64,000 nucleotides of DNA. Source: Paenirhodobacter populi. Its GTDB lineage: Bacteria; Pseudomonadota; Alphaproteobacteria; Rhodobacterales; Rhodobacteraceae. The stretch lies in the NCBI RefSeq assembly GCF_004022215.1, contig NZ_SAUZ01000009.1, positions 62,001 through 126,000 of the forward strand, written 5' to 3'. Positions 9,471-18,187 of the stretch are shown here, piece by piece. Every line of letters starts with the position of its first letter. Positions within the stretch are counted from its first letter, which is position 1. The translations under genes and the position numbers were made by a program. Below the pieces are notes generated by a model. The model was given only the letters and a program-made list of their open reading frames with translations, was not told the origin of the DNA and ran no database searches.

Positions 9471-10348
9471 GTCCGTCCTCCCGCCCGGCGGGCGCGGTTC
9501 GAGAAGACCAGCAGCACACCAAGCACCAGCGCCATGATCACCATCGCCAGCGCCGAGCCGAAGGGCCAGTTGCGCGAGGACAGGAACTGCTGCTCGATCA
9601 GGTTGCCGGTCATCAGCCCCTTGGCCCCGCCCAGAACGTCGGGCACGATGAAATTGCCGACCGCCGGGATGAAGACGATGACGCCGCCCGCGACGATGCC
9701 GGGCACGGTCATCGGCAGGACGACCTTCAGCAGCGTCTGGACCGGCCGCGCGCCAAGGTCGCCCGACGCCTCGATCAGCGAACGGTCGAGCGTGTCGATC
9801 GAGGCGAAGAGCGGCAGGAACATGAAGGGCAGGAAGATGTAGACCATGCCGAGGATCACCGCCACGGGGGTGTAGAGGATGTCCAGAGGCTCGGTGATCA
9901 CGCCAAGCCCCATCAGCACCGTGTTCAGCAGCCCCGAGGGTTTCAGCAGCAGCAGCCACGCATAAAGCCGCACGATCAGGCTGGCAAAGAACGGCAGCGT
10001 GATCAGGAACAGGAACAGCATCCGCCAGCGCGGCGCCAGCCCCGCGACCCAGAAGGCGACCGGGTAGCACAGCACGAGGCAGATCGCCACCGTCGCCGCG
10101 GCGAGCCCGAGCGAGCGCAGCAGGATGTGCAGATAGACCGGCTCGAACACCTCGGTGATGCCATCCGCCCAGCCGAAGATGCGCCCGTAATTCCAGTGAT
10201 AGAAGCTCCATTCCACGCCGCCGTAAAGCCCGGGCGTGAGAAGGGAATAGACGGCGATGGTGCCGAGCGGGATCAGGAAAAACACCCCGAGGAACACCGT
10301 CACCGGCGTCAGGAGCAGGAAAAGCTGGACACGCTGGCGATGGGTCAT
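9467..10348 (-). CDS. ABC transporter permease, PotB-like
   Basis: A 293-residue permease starting MTHRQRVQLFLLLTPVTVFLG, with about six membrane segments. The coupling loop EASGDLGARPVQTLLKVVLP is close to the one in its PotC-like partner. It overlaps the ATPase stop upstream and the PotC-like start downstream by 4 bp each, which implies translational coupling and an obligate heterodimer with the next gene product. Confidence 0.93.
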   Translation of the reverse strand: MTHRQRVQLFLLLTPVTVFLGVFFLIPLGTIAVYSLLTPGLYGGVEWSFYHWNYGRIFGWADGITEVFEPVYLHILLRSLGLAAATVAICLVLCYPVAFWVAGLAPRWRMLFLFLITLPFFASLIVRLYAWLLLLKPSGLLNTVLMGLGVITEPLDILYTPVAVILGMVYIFLPFMFLPLFASIDTLDRSLIEASGDLGARPVQTLLKVVLPMTVPGIVAGGVIVFIPAVGNFIVPDVLGGAKGLMTGNLIEQQFLSSRNWPFGSALAMVIMALVLGVLLVFSNRARRAGGRT

Positions 10349-11421
10349 GCGCCCGCCTCCATGACATGCACCCGCGCGGGGTCGTAGCCCAGCACGATCC
10401 GTTCGCCCTGCGCGGGCACCCGGCCCGCATCGCGCAGGATGACGCCGATCTCGCCCCCGCCGCCTTCGGGTTCGACGCGCAGATGCAGATCGGCCCCCAG
10501 ATAGATCACCCGTCGCACGATGCCCGCAAGCCCCTGTTCCGCCGGCGCAAGATCGGTCGGCCGCAGCACGGCCACCACTTTCGCCCCGGGCCGCAGGCTG
10601 TCCGCCCGCGCATGCAGCACCTGCCCGCCTTCCAGCGACAGTTCCGCCATTCCCCCGACCGTGGCGCGCACGACCGCCGGCAGCAGGTTCGTCTCGCCGA
10701 TGAACTCGGCCACGAACCGGCTTTTCGGCGCGCGGAAGATTTCGCGCGGCGGACCGGCCTGTTCGATCCGGCCCGCGCGCATCACCACGATCCTGTCGGA
10801 CATGGTCAGCGCCTCTTCCTGATCGTGGGTGACGAAGACGAAGGCGATGCCCAGCCGGTTCTGCAGATCCTTGAGCTCGATCTGCATCTGCTGGCGCAGG
10901 TTCCGGTCGAGCGCCGAGAGTGGTTCGTCCAGCAAAAGCAGCCGCGGCTGCGCGACGATCGCGCGGGCCAGCGCCACCCGCTGCCGCTGACCGCCCGAAA
11001 GCTGCGCGGGCCTGCGCGCCCCGAATTGCGCCAGACCCACCTTGGCCAGCGCCTCGGTCACGGCCGCTTCGCGCGACTTGCGCGCGACGCCGCGCACCTC
11101 CAGCGCATATCCCACGTTCCGCGCGACCGACATGTGCGGAAACAGCGCGTAGCTCTGGAACACGGTGTTCACCGGGCGGCGGTGGGGCGGCAGCGGGCCG
11201 ATATCGGCGCCGTCGAGCCGGATCACCCCGTCGTCGATCTGCTCGAACCCCGCGATCGCGCGCAGCAGCGTGGTCTTGCCGCAGCCGGAAGGACCGAGCA
11301 GGGTGACGAACTCGCCATCCTCGACGCGCAGGTCGATGCCGTCGAGGGCCGCGAAATCGCGCCCCTCGGGGGTGGTGAAGCTGCGCCGCGCGGCGCGGAT
11401 TTCCAGCAGGGGGCCGGGCAT
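10345..11421 (-). CDS. ABC transporter ATP-binding protein, PotA-like
   Basis: A 358-residue ATPase. Walker A is GPSGCGKT (residues 43-50), the signature is LSGGQRQRVALARA, Walker B is LLLLDEPLSALD and the switch histidine is in VFVTHDQEE. A C-terminal TOBE-type regulatory domain follows (VLRPTDLAPAEQG region). This is the PotA/CysA layout. It energises import by the two permeases encoded downstream. The binding-protein gene ends only 7 nt upstream. Confidence 0.94.
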   Translation of the reverse strand: MPGPLLEIRAARRSFTTPEGRDFAALDGIDLRVEDGEFVTLLGPSGCGKTTLLRAIAGFEQIDDGVIRLDGADIGPLPPHRRPVNTVFQSYALFPHMSVARNVGYALEVRGVARKSREAAVTEALAKVGLAQFGARRPAQLSGGQRQRVALARAIVAQPRLLLLDEPLSALDRNLRQQMQIELKDLQNRLGIAFVFVTHDQEEALTMSDRIVVMRAGRIEQAGPPREIFRAPKSRFVAEFIGETNLLPAVVRATVGGMAELSLEGGQVLHARADSLRPGAKVVAVLRPTDLAPAEQGLAGIVRRVIYLGADLHLRVEPEGGGGEIGVILRDAGRVPAQGERIVLGYDPARVHVMEAGA

Positions 11422-11428
11422 CCGGGCC

Positions 11429-12451
11429 TCACTGCGCGGTGCGGATCGCGTTCCAGGCGCGATCGTAGGCCTTCAGCGCCGGGCCGAGATCTTCAAAGAT
11501 CTGCAACCGCGCCATCGTATCGCCCTGCACGTTGATGTTCGGGTTCGACTTGATGAAATCCGGCGTCAGCTCGTTCGCCGGGCGGTTCGGCGTGCCGTTG
11601 AACTGCTGCGCGACGTTCAGCGCGGCGATCTCGGGCGTCAGGTAGAATTCCATGAACTTCCGCGCCGCCGCCTTGTTCGGCGCGTCCTTCAGCACGCAGA
11701 TATCCTCCTGATACATCGTCGCGCCTTCCTCGGGGATGATGTATTTGATGTTCGGATGATCGACCGCATACATGTTGCCGCCCACGAAGTAATGCGCCGC
11801 GGCGATGTCGCCCGACACCAGCAGTGGCATCGATTCATAGGTGAAGGCGGTCACGTCCTTCTTGTGGGAGATGACATATTGCGCCGCCGCCTGGATCTGT
11901 CCCGGATCGGTCGCGTTGACCGGGGCGCCGGTCATGATCAGCCCCATGCCCAGCACTTCGCGCATGTCATCAAGGAGCGTGATCTTCTTGCCGGTCCTGC
12001 CCGGGATCGCGAAGAAATCCGCCCATCCCGTGATCGGCCCGGTGACATCCTCATTGTAGAAGATCCCCACCGTGCCCCATGCGTAGGGCAGGCAGTAATG
12101 CCCCTCGGGATCGCCCTTGGCGCGCTGGAACTGCGGGTCGATGTTGCCGAAATCCGCGGCCGTGTCGATGTCCGTGCGTTCGAGCAGACCGAGTTTCAGC
12201 ATGATGTCCTCCATCCACACCGATGGGAACACGATGTCGTAGCCCGTGCCGCCCTGCTGCACCTTGGCCAGCATCTCCTCGTTCGCAGAATAGGTGTCGA
12301 GCGTGACCCTGATCCCGGTTTCCTGCGTGAACTTGGTCAGCACCTCGGGATTGATGTAGTCTCCCCAGTTGTAGATCGCCAAAGTCTCCTCGGCATGGGC
12401 CGTGGCGGCGCCAAGGATGAAGGGCAATGCGCAGATCAACGTCGTCTTCAT
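11429..12451 (-). CDS. Periplasmic spermidine/putrescine-type binding protein, PotD-like
   Basis: A 340-residue binding protein with a Sec signal (MKTTLICALPFILGAATAHA) and then EETLAIYNWGDYINPEVLTKF, the classic PotD/PotF opening. Later segments YDIVFPSVW, LPYAWGTVGIFYNEDV and the C-terminal LTPEIAALNVAQQFNGTPN also match. It is the first gene of the operon and is divergent from the RpiR regulator. The ligand need not be a polyamine: many members bind other amines or organic ions, and the downstream peptidase hints at something amide-containing. Confidence 0.92.
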   Translation of the reverse strand: MKTTLICALPFILGAATAHAEETLAIYNWGDYINPEVLTKFTQETGIRVTLDTYSANEEMLAKVQQGGTGYDIVFPSVWMEDIMLKLGLLERTDIDTAADFGNIDPQFQRAKGDPEGHYCLPYAWGTVGIFYNEDVTGPITGWADFFAIPGRTGKKITLLDDMREVLGMGLIMTGAPVNATDPGQIQAAAQYVISHKKDVTAFTYESMPLLVSGDIAAAHYFVGGNMYAVDHPNIKYIIPEEGATMYQEDICVLKDAPNKAAARKFMEFYLTPEIAALNVAQQFNGTPNRPANELTPDFIKSNPNINVQGDTMARLQIFEDLGPALKAYDRAWNAIRTAQ

Positions 12452-12535
12452 GTCATTCTCCCCGTCGGGGCGCGTGGCGCCACTGATGTTTATGACAGAT
12501 TGCTACCATAATAATAAAATGACACAATACGTATC
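12452..12535. promoter_or_regulatory. Divergent promoter region between potD-like operon and rpiR-like gene
   Basis: An 84-bp intergenic region whose half next to the regulator (about 12490-12533) is A+T-rich, in contrast to the GC-rich surroundings. It contains ATAATAATAAAATGACA-type sequence that could supply -10 elements in both directions. Both genes must be transcribed from here, and the RpiR protein is the likely ligand-responsive regulator. No exact operator is assigned. Confidence 0.55.
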
Positions 12536-13381
12536 ATGACCGATCCTGTTCCCCCCTCCCCCCTTTCGCTGCGTCTTCAGGCAATCGAGGGCCGGATGAC
12601 CAAATCCGAGGCGGTCCTTGCGCAATGGCTGCTGCGCAACGCGCCGACTCTGGGCCTCGAAACGGGCGCGACCATCGCGCAGAAGACCGGGGTGAGCGAA
12701 ATCACCGTCAGCCGGTTCCTGCGCCGGCTTGGCTATCGGGGCATCACCGCGCTGAAACAGGACCTGCGCACCAGCGGCGCGGCGCAGCTTCCGGGCAGCG
12801 ATCTCTACCTGCGGCTGGAGAATGGCGAGCTTGGCACTCAGATCCGGCGCGACGCCGAAGCGGTGCTGGCGCTGGCGGAACAGATCGCCCGCCCCGAATG
12901 GGAAGAGGCGATCGGGGCGATCTTCGCGGCCGACGAGGTGTTCGTGACCGGCTTCCAGTCGGTGAAGGGCGCGGCCGAGGATTTCTGCCGCCGCCTCGCC
13001 ATCATCCACGACCGGGCGCGCTTTCTTGCCGCGCATGACTCGGGTCTTGCCGAATGGCTGCCCGCGAACGGCGGGCGGCGCTGCCTGATCCTGATCGACA
13101 CGGTCCCCTATGCGCGCGAGGCCGAGACGATGCTCCGGCTGGCCGTCGCCTCCGGCATGACCGCCGTGGTCGTCACCGAGGAGTTGAACACATGGGCGGC
13201 GAAGCACACGCCCTGGGTCTTCTTCGTGGTGAACCGGGTGGAGACCTATATCGAAAGTTCGGGCCCGCTGACCTCGATGCTGAGCCTCATCGTAAGCGCG
13301 GTGGCCGCCCGGGACGAGGCAAAGGCGCGGGCGCGGCTGGAAGCCTGGCCGGCGATGCTGCGCGCGCTCGACCTGTTCTGA
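12536..13381 (+). CDS. MurR/RpiR-family transcriptional regulator
   Basis: A 281-residue regulator with an N-terminal RpiR helix-turn-helix (GATIAQKTGVSEITVSRFLRR, about residues 42-62) and a C-terminal SIS domain (EVFVTGFQSVKGAAEDFCRR; LILIDTVPYAREAETMLRLA). SIS domains usually sense phosphosugars, though RpiR-like proteins next to amine and amino-acid transporters are common in Rhodobacteraceae. Its start is 84 bp from the divergent potD-like gene, so it very likely controls that operon. Confidence 0.92.
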   Translation: MTDPVPPSPLSLRLQAIEGRMTKSEAVLAQWLLRNAPTLGLETGATIAQKTGVSEITVSRFLRRLGYRGITALKQDLRTSGAAQLPGSDLYLRLENGELGTQIRRDAEAVLALAEQIARPEWEEAIGAIFAADEVFVTGFQSVKGAAEDFCRRLAIIHDRARFLAAHDSGLAEWLPANGGRRCLILIDTVPYAREAETMLRLAVASGMTAVVVTEELNTWAAKHTPWVFFVVNRVETYIESSGPLTSMLSLIVSAVAARDEAKARARLEAWPAMLRALDLF

Positions 13382-13429
13382 CCGTCAGTGGCGGGCGGCA
13401 TCAGAGCCACGACCTTGCTGAAAGATCAC

Positions 13430-13454
13430 GGTCCGAGGACAAAGCCCCCGGACC
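13430..13454. terminator. Candidate bidirectional terminator between convergent genes
   Basis: GGTCCG (13430-13435) pairs with CGGACC (13449-13454). Flanking GTGGCGG-rich and CCGCCAC-rich tracts (about 13388-13398 and 13455-13466) can extend the structure. It lies between the ends of the RpiR gene and the serine hydrolase gene. There is no clear U-run, so function is tentative. Confidence 0.4.
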
Positions 13455-13465
13455 GCCCCCGCCAC

Positions 13466-14374
13466 CTACCCCAGCAGGCCTTTCGCGAACACCGCCCCCA
13501 TCTGGGGGAAAACATCGGGCCGGTCTTCGCAGATTTCCTTTCCCTGCGTCATCAGGCACAGGATCACCGGCGTCCGGCCCGGCATCGCCACCCGGATCAG
13601 ATCGTGCTTGTAATAGGACGCGCGGGGATCGCCGGTCCATGAATTGCGGCCGGCCTTGCTCCACAGCGTCGCCTCCTCCGGCATTCCGCCGCCCAGATAG
13701 TCGAAGACCTGGAAATGCGGCGAGGCCGCCTTTTCACTGTGGCGATCGCGCAGCAGGATCTGTTGCGCCCTCGCGCGCGGCGCATCGGCCAGCGGCACCT
13801 CCCCCGCGAAAAGCTCGTGAAACAGCCGTGCCGCGGCCAGCGGCGTCAGCGCGTTGAGGTATTCCCCGTGACGCCCGGCATATTGCGCCTCGCGCCCGTA
13901 GCGGGTGTCGTCCATCAGCTTTTGCGTGATGTTGCAGCCCTCGAACTCAGGCCAGCCGAGGTCGAGGAAGAACCGGTTCAACCCCTCCCGCCGCTGCCGC
14001 CATTCGGTGAATTCCGTCCCGTCCAGCAAGGTGTCACCCGTCGTCCCGGTGACAAGATCGATGATGTAGTTGGTGGCGGTGTTCGACGACCAGGTGATCA
14101 TGTCGTGCATCGCGCGATCAAGATCCTCATGCGGGCGGACCGCTCCGCCCTCGATCCGGTTCAGGACGTGGACCAGATGGAACGCCTTGACCAGACTGCA
14201 CGGATAGCAGCGCCAGTCACCGCGATAGGCGAAGCCCGCTGGTGTCGCCCCCTCGCGCAGCGCGACGAAGCCGAAATTGTCGGGCGTCAGCCCCTGCCCG
14301 GCGAAACGGTCAATCAGCTCTGCCGCGACGGCCTCGCAGCGGCGGGTCCACTCGGGATCGGATGTGAAGAACAT
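13466..14374 (-). CDS. Serine hydrolase of the class A beta-lactamase fold
   Basis: A 302-residue protein with penicillin-recognising-enzyme motifs: S60-x-x-K63 in CSLVKAFH, and an SxN-like S96-S97-N98 in MITWSSNTATNY. The third motif, usually K-T/S-G, appears to be SKAGR, so it is degenerate. No signal peptide is visible, so it may be cytosolic and is unlikely to be a conventional periplasmic beta-lactamase. It lies 28 bp downstream of a peptide-type ATPase gene, so it probably acts on what that transporter imports, as an amidase, esterase or peptidase. The substrate is unknown. Confidence 0.8.
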   Translation of the reverse strand: MFFTSDPEWTRRCEAVAAELIDRFAGQGLTPDNFGFVALREGATPAGFAYRGDWRCYPCSLVKAFHLVHVLNRIEGGAVRPHEDLDRAMHDMITWSSNTATNYIIDLVTGTTGDTLLDGTEFTEWRQRREGLNRFFLDLGWPEFEGCNITQKLMDDTRYGREAQYAGRHGEYLNALTPLAAARLFHELFAGEVPLADAPRARAQQILLRDRHSEKAASPHFQVFDYLGGGMPEEATLWSKAGRNSWTGDPRASYYKHDLIRVAMPGRTPVILCLMTQGKEICEDRPDVFPQMGAVFAKGLLG

Positions 14375-14401
14375 GGTCTTGCTTTCAGGTTTCGGGAATT
14401 C

Positions 14402-15370
14402 TCAGGACAGCGTGCCGGAAACGGCCTTCCAGCAGCGCACGGCCCCGCCGGAGGCAAGCGCGTCCAGCGACTGCGGCCGGTGGCAGGCGGTTTCCGCCAG
14501 CGGGCATCTGGGGGCGAAGCGGCAGCCTTGCAGAACGGCGAAAGGGTCCGGAATCTCGCCCCGGACGGGCAGGCCTTCGCGGTGCGGATGGTGCACATCC
14601 GGCACGGCGCCGATCAGCGCGCGGGTATAGGGATGGCGCGGTTCGGCGAACAGGGCCGCGCTGTCGTTCAGCTCGACCACCTCGCCCAGATACATCACCG
14701 CCACCCGGTCGCACAGATAGCGCACCACGTTCATGTCATGGCTGATGAAGACGATCGTCAGGCCCTTTTCCCGGTTCAGCCGCCGCAACAGGTTGATGAT
14801 CTGCGCCTGAACCGAGGCATCGAGCGCGGAAACCGGCTCATCCGCGATCAGCACCTGCGGATCGGGGCACAGCGCCCGCGCGATCGAGACGCGCTGCCGC
14901 TGACCGCCGGACAGCGCATGGGGAAACTTCTGCGCGGTCTCCTGCACCAGCCCGACCTCGTCCAGCATCCGGGCGACGCGGCCCTGCCGCTCGGCCCGCG
15001 TCAGGCCGGGGCGGTAATGCGCCACGACCTCTTCAAGCTGCGCGCCGATCGTCATCCGCGGATTGAGCGAGGAATAGGGGTCCTGAAACACCATCTGCAA
15101 CCGCCCCTTGGGGTCAGGGCCGTTCAGCGGCGCGCCGTCAAAGATCACCGCCCCCGCATCGGCCGGTTGCAGGCCGATGCCGATCCGGGCCAGCGTGCTC
15201 TTGCCGCAGCCGGATTCCCCGACGATGCCAAGGATCTCGCCCGGGCGCACCGCCAGATCGACCCCGCGCACGGCATGGAGCCAGACATGTTCGCGGCGCA
15301 ATAGCGCGTCCAAGAGGCCGCGCCTGACCGGAAAGCGGCGCTCGACTCCCTGAAACTCAAGCAAGGACAT
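14402..15370 (-). CDS. Oligopeptide-type ABC transporter ATPase, OppF/DppF-like
   Basis: A 322-residue ATPase. Walker A is GESGCGKST, the signature LSGGQRQRVSIARAL, Walker B VLIADEPVSALD, and the C-terminal oligopeptide-type cysteine cluster is GCRFAPRCPLAETAC, which in relatives can bind an iron-sulfur cluster. The start overlaps the end of the OppD-like gene by 14 bp. It forms a heterodimer with that ATPase to drive the importer encoded at 16.3-19.7 kb. Confidence 0.94.
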   Translation of the reverse strand: MSLLEFQGVERRFPVRRGLLDALLRREHVWLHAVRGVDLAVRPGEILGIVGESGCGKSTLARIGIGLQPADAGAVIFDGAPLNGPDPKGRLQMVFQDPYSSLNPRMTIGAQLEEVVAHYRPGLTRAERQGRVARMLDEVGLVQETAQKFPHALSGGQRQRVSIARALCPDPQVLIADEPVSALDASVQAQIINLLRRLNREKGLTIVFISHDMNVVRYLCDRVAVMYLGEVVELNDSAALFAEPRHPYTRALIGAVPDVHHPHREGLPVRGEIPDPFAVLQGCRFAPRCPLAETACHRPQSLDALASGGAVRCWKAVSGTLS

Positions 15371-16346
15371 CGGGCACCTCCGTCAGGATGCAGGCGTCGA
15401 GATGCGCCGTCTCCCCGCGCGGGTGCAGCGCGGGCGGCTGGCCCACCGCACATTCCGGCCGGGCAAACCGGCAGCGCGGCGCGAACCGGCAGCCGGGGGG
15501 CGGGGAGATCAGGCCGGGCGGGCTGCCCTCGATCGGGGTCAGGTCGCGTTCGCGGCCGGTCTGACCGGGCAGCGCCGCCAGAAGCGCCCGGGTATAGGGA
15601 TGCGACGGCGTATCGAGCACCTGCCGCACGCTGCCGGTTTCCACCACGCGGCCCGCATACATCACCGCCATCCGGTCGCAGATCTGCGACACCACGCCCA
15701 GATCATGCGTCACGAGGATGATCGACGTGCCCGTGCTGTCGCGCCGTTCGCGCAGCAGACGCAGGATCTGGTCCTGCACCGTCACATCGAGCGCGGTCGT
15801 CGGTTCATCCGCGATGATCAGCCGGGGCCGCAGCGCAAGCGCCATGGCGATCACCACCCTTTGCCGCAGCCCGCCCGACAGTTCATGCGGATAGGCGTCC
15901 AGCCGCCGCTCGGGCGAGGTGACCTGCACCTCGCGCAACAAATCCAGTGCCGCGGCACGCGCCTCGGTCTTCGAGACCTTGCGATGGCAGCGGATCACCT
16001 CGGCGATCTGCTTGCCGATGCGCATGGTCGGGTTGAGTGCGGTCAGCGGGTCCTGAAAGATGAAGGCGACCTCCCGGCCCCTGACGCGGGACAGGTCGCG
16101 TTCCGTCATCCTTGCAATGTCGCCGGTGCCCTCCAGCAGGATCTGACCCCCGGCGATGCGGGCGGGGGCACCGCCGAAGAGATGCAGGATGGACCGGCAG
16201 GTCGCGGATTTGCCGCAGCCCGATTCCCCGACGATGCCGAAGATCTCGCCCGGTTCCACGTCGAAGCTGACGCCGTCGACCGCGCGGGCGATCCCGGCGG
16301 GGCCGGAAAATTCGGTCCGAAGGTCGCGGATGCTCAGAAGGCTCAT
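15357..16346 (-). CDS. Oligopeptide-type ABC transporter ATPase, OppD/DppD-like
   Basis: A 329-residue ATPase. Walker A is GESGCGKSA, the signature LSGGLRQRVVIAMAL, Walker B LIIADEPTTALD, and the C-terminal cluster GCRFAPRCRFARPEC. It starts 3 nt after the DppC-like permease and overlaps the next ATPase by 14 bp, so the genes are translationally linked. Confidence 0.94.
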   Translation of the reverse strand: MSLLSIRDLRTEFSGPAGIARAVDGVSFDVEPGEIFGIVGESGCGKSATCRSILHLFGGAPARIAGGQILLEGTGDIARMTERDLSRVRGREVAFIFQDPLTALNPTMRIGKQIAEVIRCHRKVSKTEARAAALDLLREVQVTSPERRLDAYPHELSGGLRQRVVIAMALALRPRLIIADEPTTALDVTVQDQILRLLRERRDSTGTSIILVTHDLGVVSQICDRMAVMYAGRVVETGSVRQVLDTPSHPYTRALLAALPGQTGRERDLTPIEGSPPGLISPPPGCRFAPRCRFARPECAVGQPPALHPRGETAHLDACILTEVPDVLA

Positions 16347-16349
16347 GGC

Positions 16350-17171
16350 TTATCCCTTCGGCTTCAGGGCGGTGGACAGGCCCTCGCCCAGCAACGAAAA
16401 CGCGATGCCGATCCAGACGATGGCAAGGCCGGGGAACAGCGTCATCCACGGCGCCTCGCGCATGTAGTCGATGCTTTCCACGATCAGGATGCCCCATTCG
16501 GGCGCGGGCGGCTGCACCCCCAGACCGAAGAACGACATCGCTGCAATGGCCTGCACCGTCAGCACGACATCCGACATCGAATAGACCAGCGCCGGCGTCA
16601 CGGCATTCGGCAGGACATGCCGCGCCATCACCCGGATCCGGCCGAACCGCAGCACGCGCGTCGCCTCGATATATTCGAGGCGGGAAATCAGCATCGTCTC
16701 GCCGCGCACGATGCGGGCATAGCCGATCCAGTTCACAAGGAAGAAGGCGACATACAGGTTCGTCTCGCTCGCGCCCAGAACGCCGACGATGGCCAGCACG
16801 AGGACATAGAACGGAAAGGCCCAGACGATGTCGGTCAGCCGCATCAGCGCCGCATCGACCCAGCCGCCGAAGAAGCCCGCGACCATCCCCACGGCGACGC
16901 CGAAGGCCATCGGCACGAAGACGCAGATCAGCGCGAGCCGCAGGTCGAACACCGCCCCGGCCATGACGCGGGTAAAGATGTCGCGGCCGAAATTGTCCGT
17001 CCCGAACCAGTGGCTGGCCGAGGGCGCCTGCATCGCCGCGCCGAAATCGAGGGCATAGGGATCCCACGGCGAAAGCCACGGTGTCAGGACGGTAGCAAGC
17101 AGCGTGACCAGCAGCATCGCCAGCCCGATCGCGCCCGCCGGGCTGCGCGGAAGGTTTTTCAGCACCAGCAT
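16350..17171 (-). CDS. Peptide-type ABC permease, DppC-like
   Basis: A 273-residue permease starting MLVLKNLPRSPAGAIGLAML. The N-terminal OppC segment precedes SHWFGTDNFGRDIFTRVMAGA, and the coupling loop is EATRVLRFGRIRVMARHVLPN. ATG 17171 is chosen because it lies 4 nt after the DppB-like stop; a start at 17210 would overlap that gene and adds no family sequence. Confidence 0.92.
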   Translation of the reverse strand: MLVLKNLPRSPAGAIGLAMLLVTLLATVLTPWLSPWDPYALDFGAAMQAPSASHWFGTDNFGRDIFTRVMAGAVFDLRLALICVFVPMAFGVAVGMVAGFFGGWVDAALMRLTDIVWAFPFYVLVLAIVGVLGASETNLYVAFFLVNWIGYARIVRGETMLISRLEYIEATRVLRFGRIRVMARHVLPNAVTPALVYSMSDVVLTVQAIAAMSFFGLGVQPPAPEWGILIVESIDYMREAPWMTLFPGLAIVWIGIAFSLLGEGLSTALKPKG

Positions 17172-17175
17172 CGGC

Positions 17176-18111
17176 CTACTCCAGACGCACGCGCGGGTCG
17201 GCCAGCGCATAACAGATGTCGGTGATCAGGTTCACGATCACGACCATGATGGCGAAGAACACCGTCAGCCCGCGGATCACCGGCAGATCGCGCGACACGA
17301 TGGCGTCGATCAGCAGGCTGCCGAGCCCGGGCACCGAGAAGATCTTTTCCACCACCACCGTGCCGCCGATGATCCAGCTCACCCGGACGCCGATGATCGA
17401 GATGGTCGAGATCAGGCTGTTGGGCAGGATATGGCGCAGGAACACCGCGCGACCGTTCAGCCCCTTGGCCCGGGCGGTATCGACGTAATCGGCCTTCATC
17501 GTGTCGATCAGCGCCGAGCGCAGGCTTTGCTGGATCAGCGCGGCGGTCGACAGCCCGACGACGAGCGAGGGCAGGAACAGGCGATAGACGTTCGCGGCGA
17601 AACCATCGCCGACGCCCCCCGTCGGAAACCAGCCAAGCCCGAGCGCCAGCCACAAGATCAGCACATAGCACAGCCAGAACGGCGGCATCGCGATCAGCAC
17701 GACGAACACCTGCCGGATCGCGCTGTCGACAGGGTTGCCCCGGTTCAGCGCCGCCATGATCGCGAAAGGCAATGCCACCAGCAGCGCGATCAGCGTCGAA
17801 TACAGCACGATCCCCAGCGTGAAGGGCAGCCGCGCCGCCACAAGGTCGATCACCGGCAGCTTGTGAAAGATCGAGACGCCGAAGCTGCCCGTGACGCAAT
17901 CGCGCAGGAAATACAGATATTGCACCCAGACCGGCTGGTCGAGCCCCCAGAGCCTGCGCATCGCCTCAAGCTCCTCGGGGCTGGCCCGGGTGCCCATGGC
18001 GCGCGACGCCGGATCGCCCGGCATGACCTGCAACAGCAGGAAGCCGATCAGCGTGATCCCGATCAGAACCGGGACCAGCATCAGCAGTCTTTTGAGGATT
18101 ACCTGAAACAT
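17176..18111 (-). CDS. Peptide-type ABC permease, DppB-like
   Basis: A 311-residue permease starting MFQVILKRLLMLVPVLIGITL, with the DppB-type periplasmic segment LWGLDQPVWVQYLYFL and the coupling loop TARAKGLNGRAVFLRHILPN. About six membrane spans. It follows the binding-protein gene after a 76-nt gap holding a strong hairpin. Confidence 0.93.
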   Translation of the reverse strand: MFQVILKRLLMLVPVLIGITLIGFLLLQVMPGDPASRAMGTRASPEELEAMRRLWGLDQPVWVQYLYFLRDCVTGSFGVSIFHKLPVIDLVAARLPFTLGIVLYSTLIALLVALPFAIMAALNRGNPVDSAIRQVFVVLIAMPPFWLCYVLILWLALGLGWFPTGGVGDGFAANVYRLFLPSLVVGLSTAALIQQSLRSALIDTMKADYVDTARAKGLNGRAVFLRHILPNSLISTISIIGVRVSWIIGGTVVVEKIFSVPGLGSLLIDAIVSRDLPVIRGLTVFFAIMVVIVNLITDICYALADPRVRLE

Positions 18112-18158
18112 CCGTCATCCGCTGGCTGCCCCGCCGCAAGGCGAGGGCTGGCAATCAG

Positions 18159-18181
18159 GCCCGCCCCTTGCCGGGGCGGGC
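18159..18181 (-). terminator. Intercistronic hairpin between binding-protein and permease genes
   Basis: A perfect 9-bp GC stem (18159-18167 with 18173-18181) and 5-nt loop lie just after the stop of the binding-protein gene. There is no U-tract, so it more likely stabilises the upstream mRNA or attenuates than terminates. This would fit the usual excess of binding protein over permease. Confidence 0.5.
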
Positions 18182-18187
18182 GGGCTT

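Noticed and set aside
13715-15304. Long plus-strand open frame opposite the serine hydrolase and OppF-like genes
   Set aside because: It spans two well-supported minus-strand genes and has no recognisable domain.
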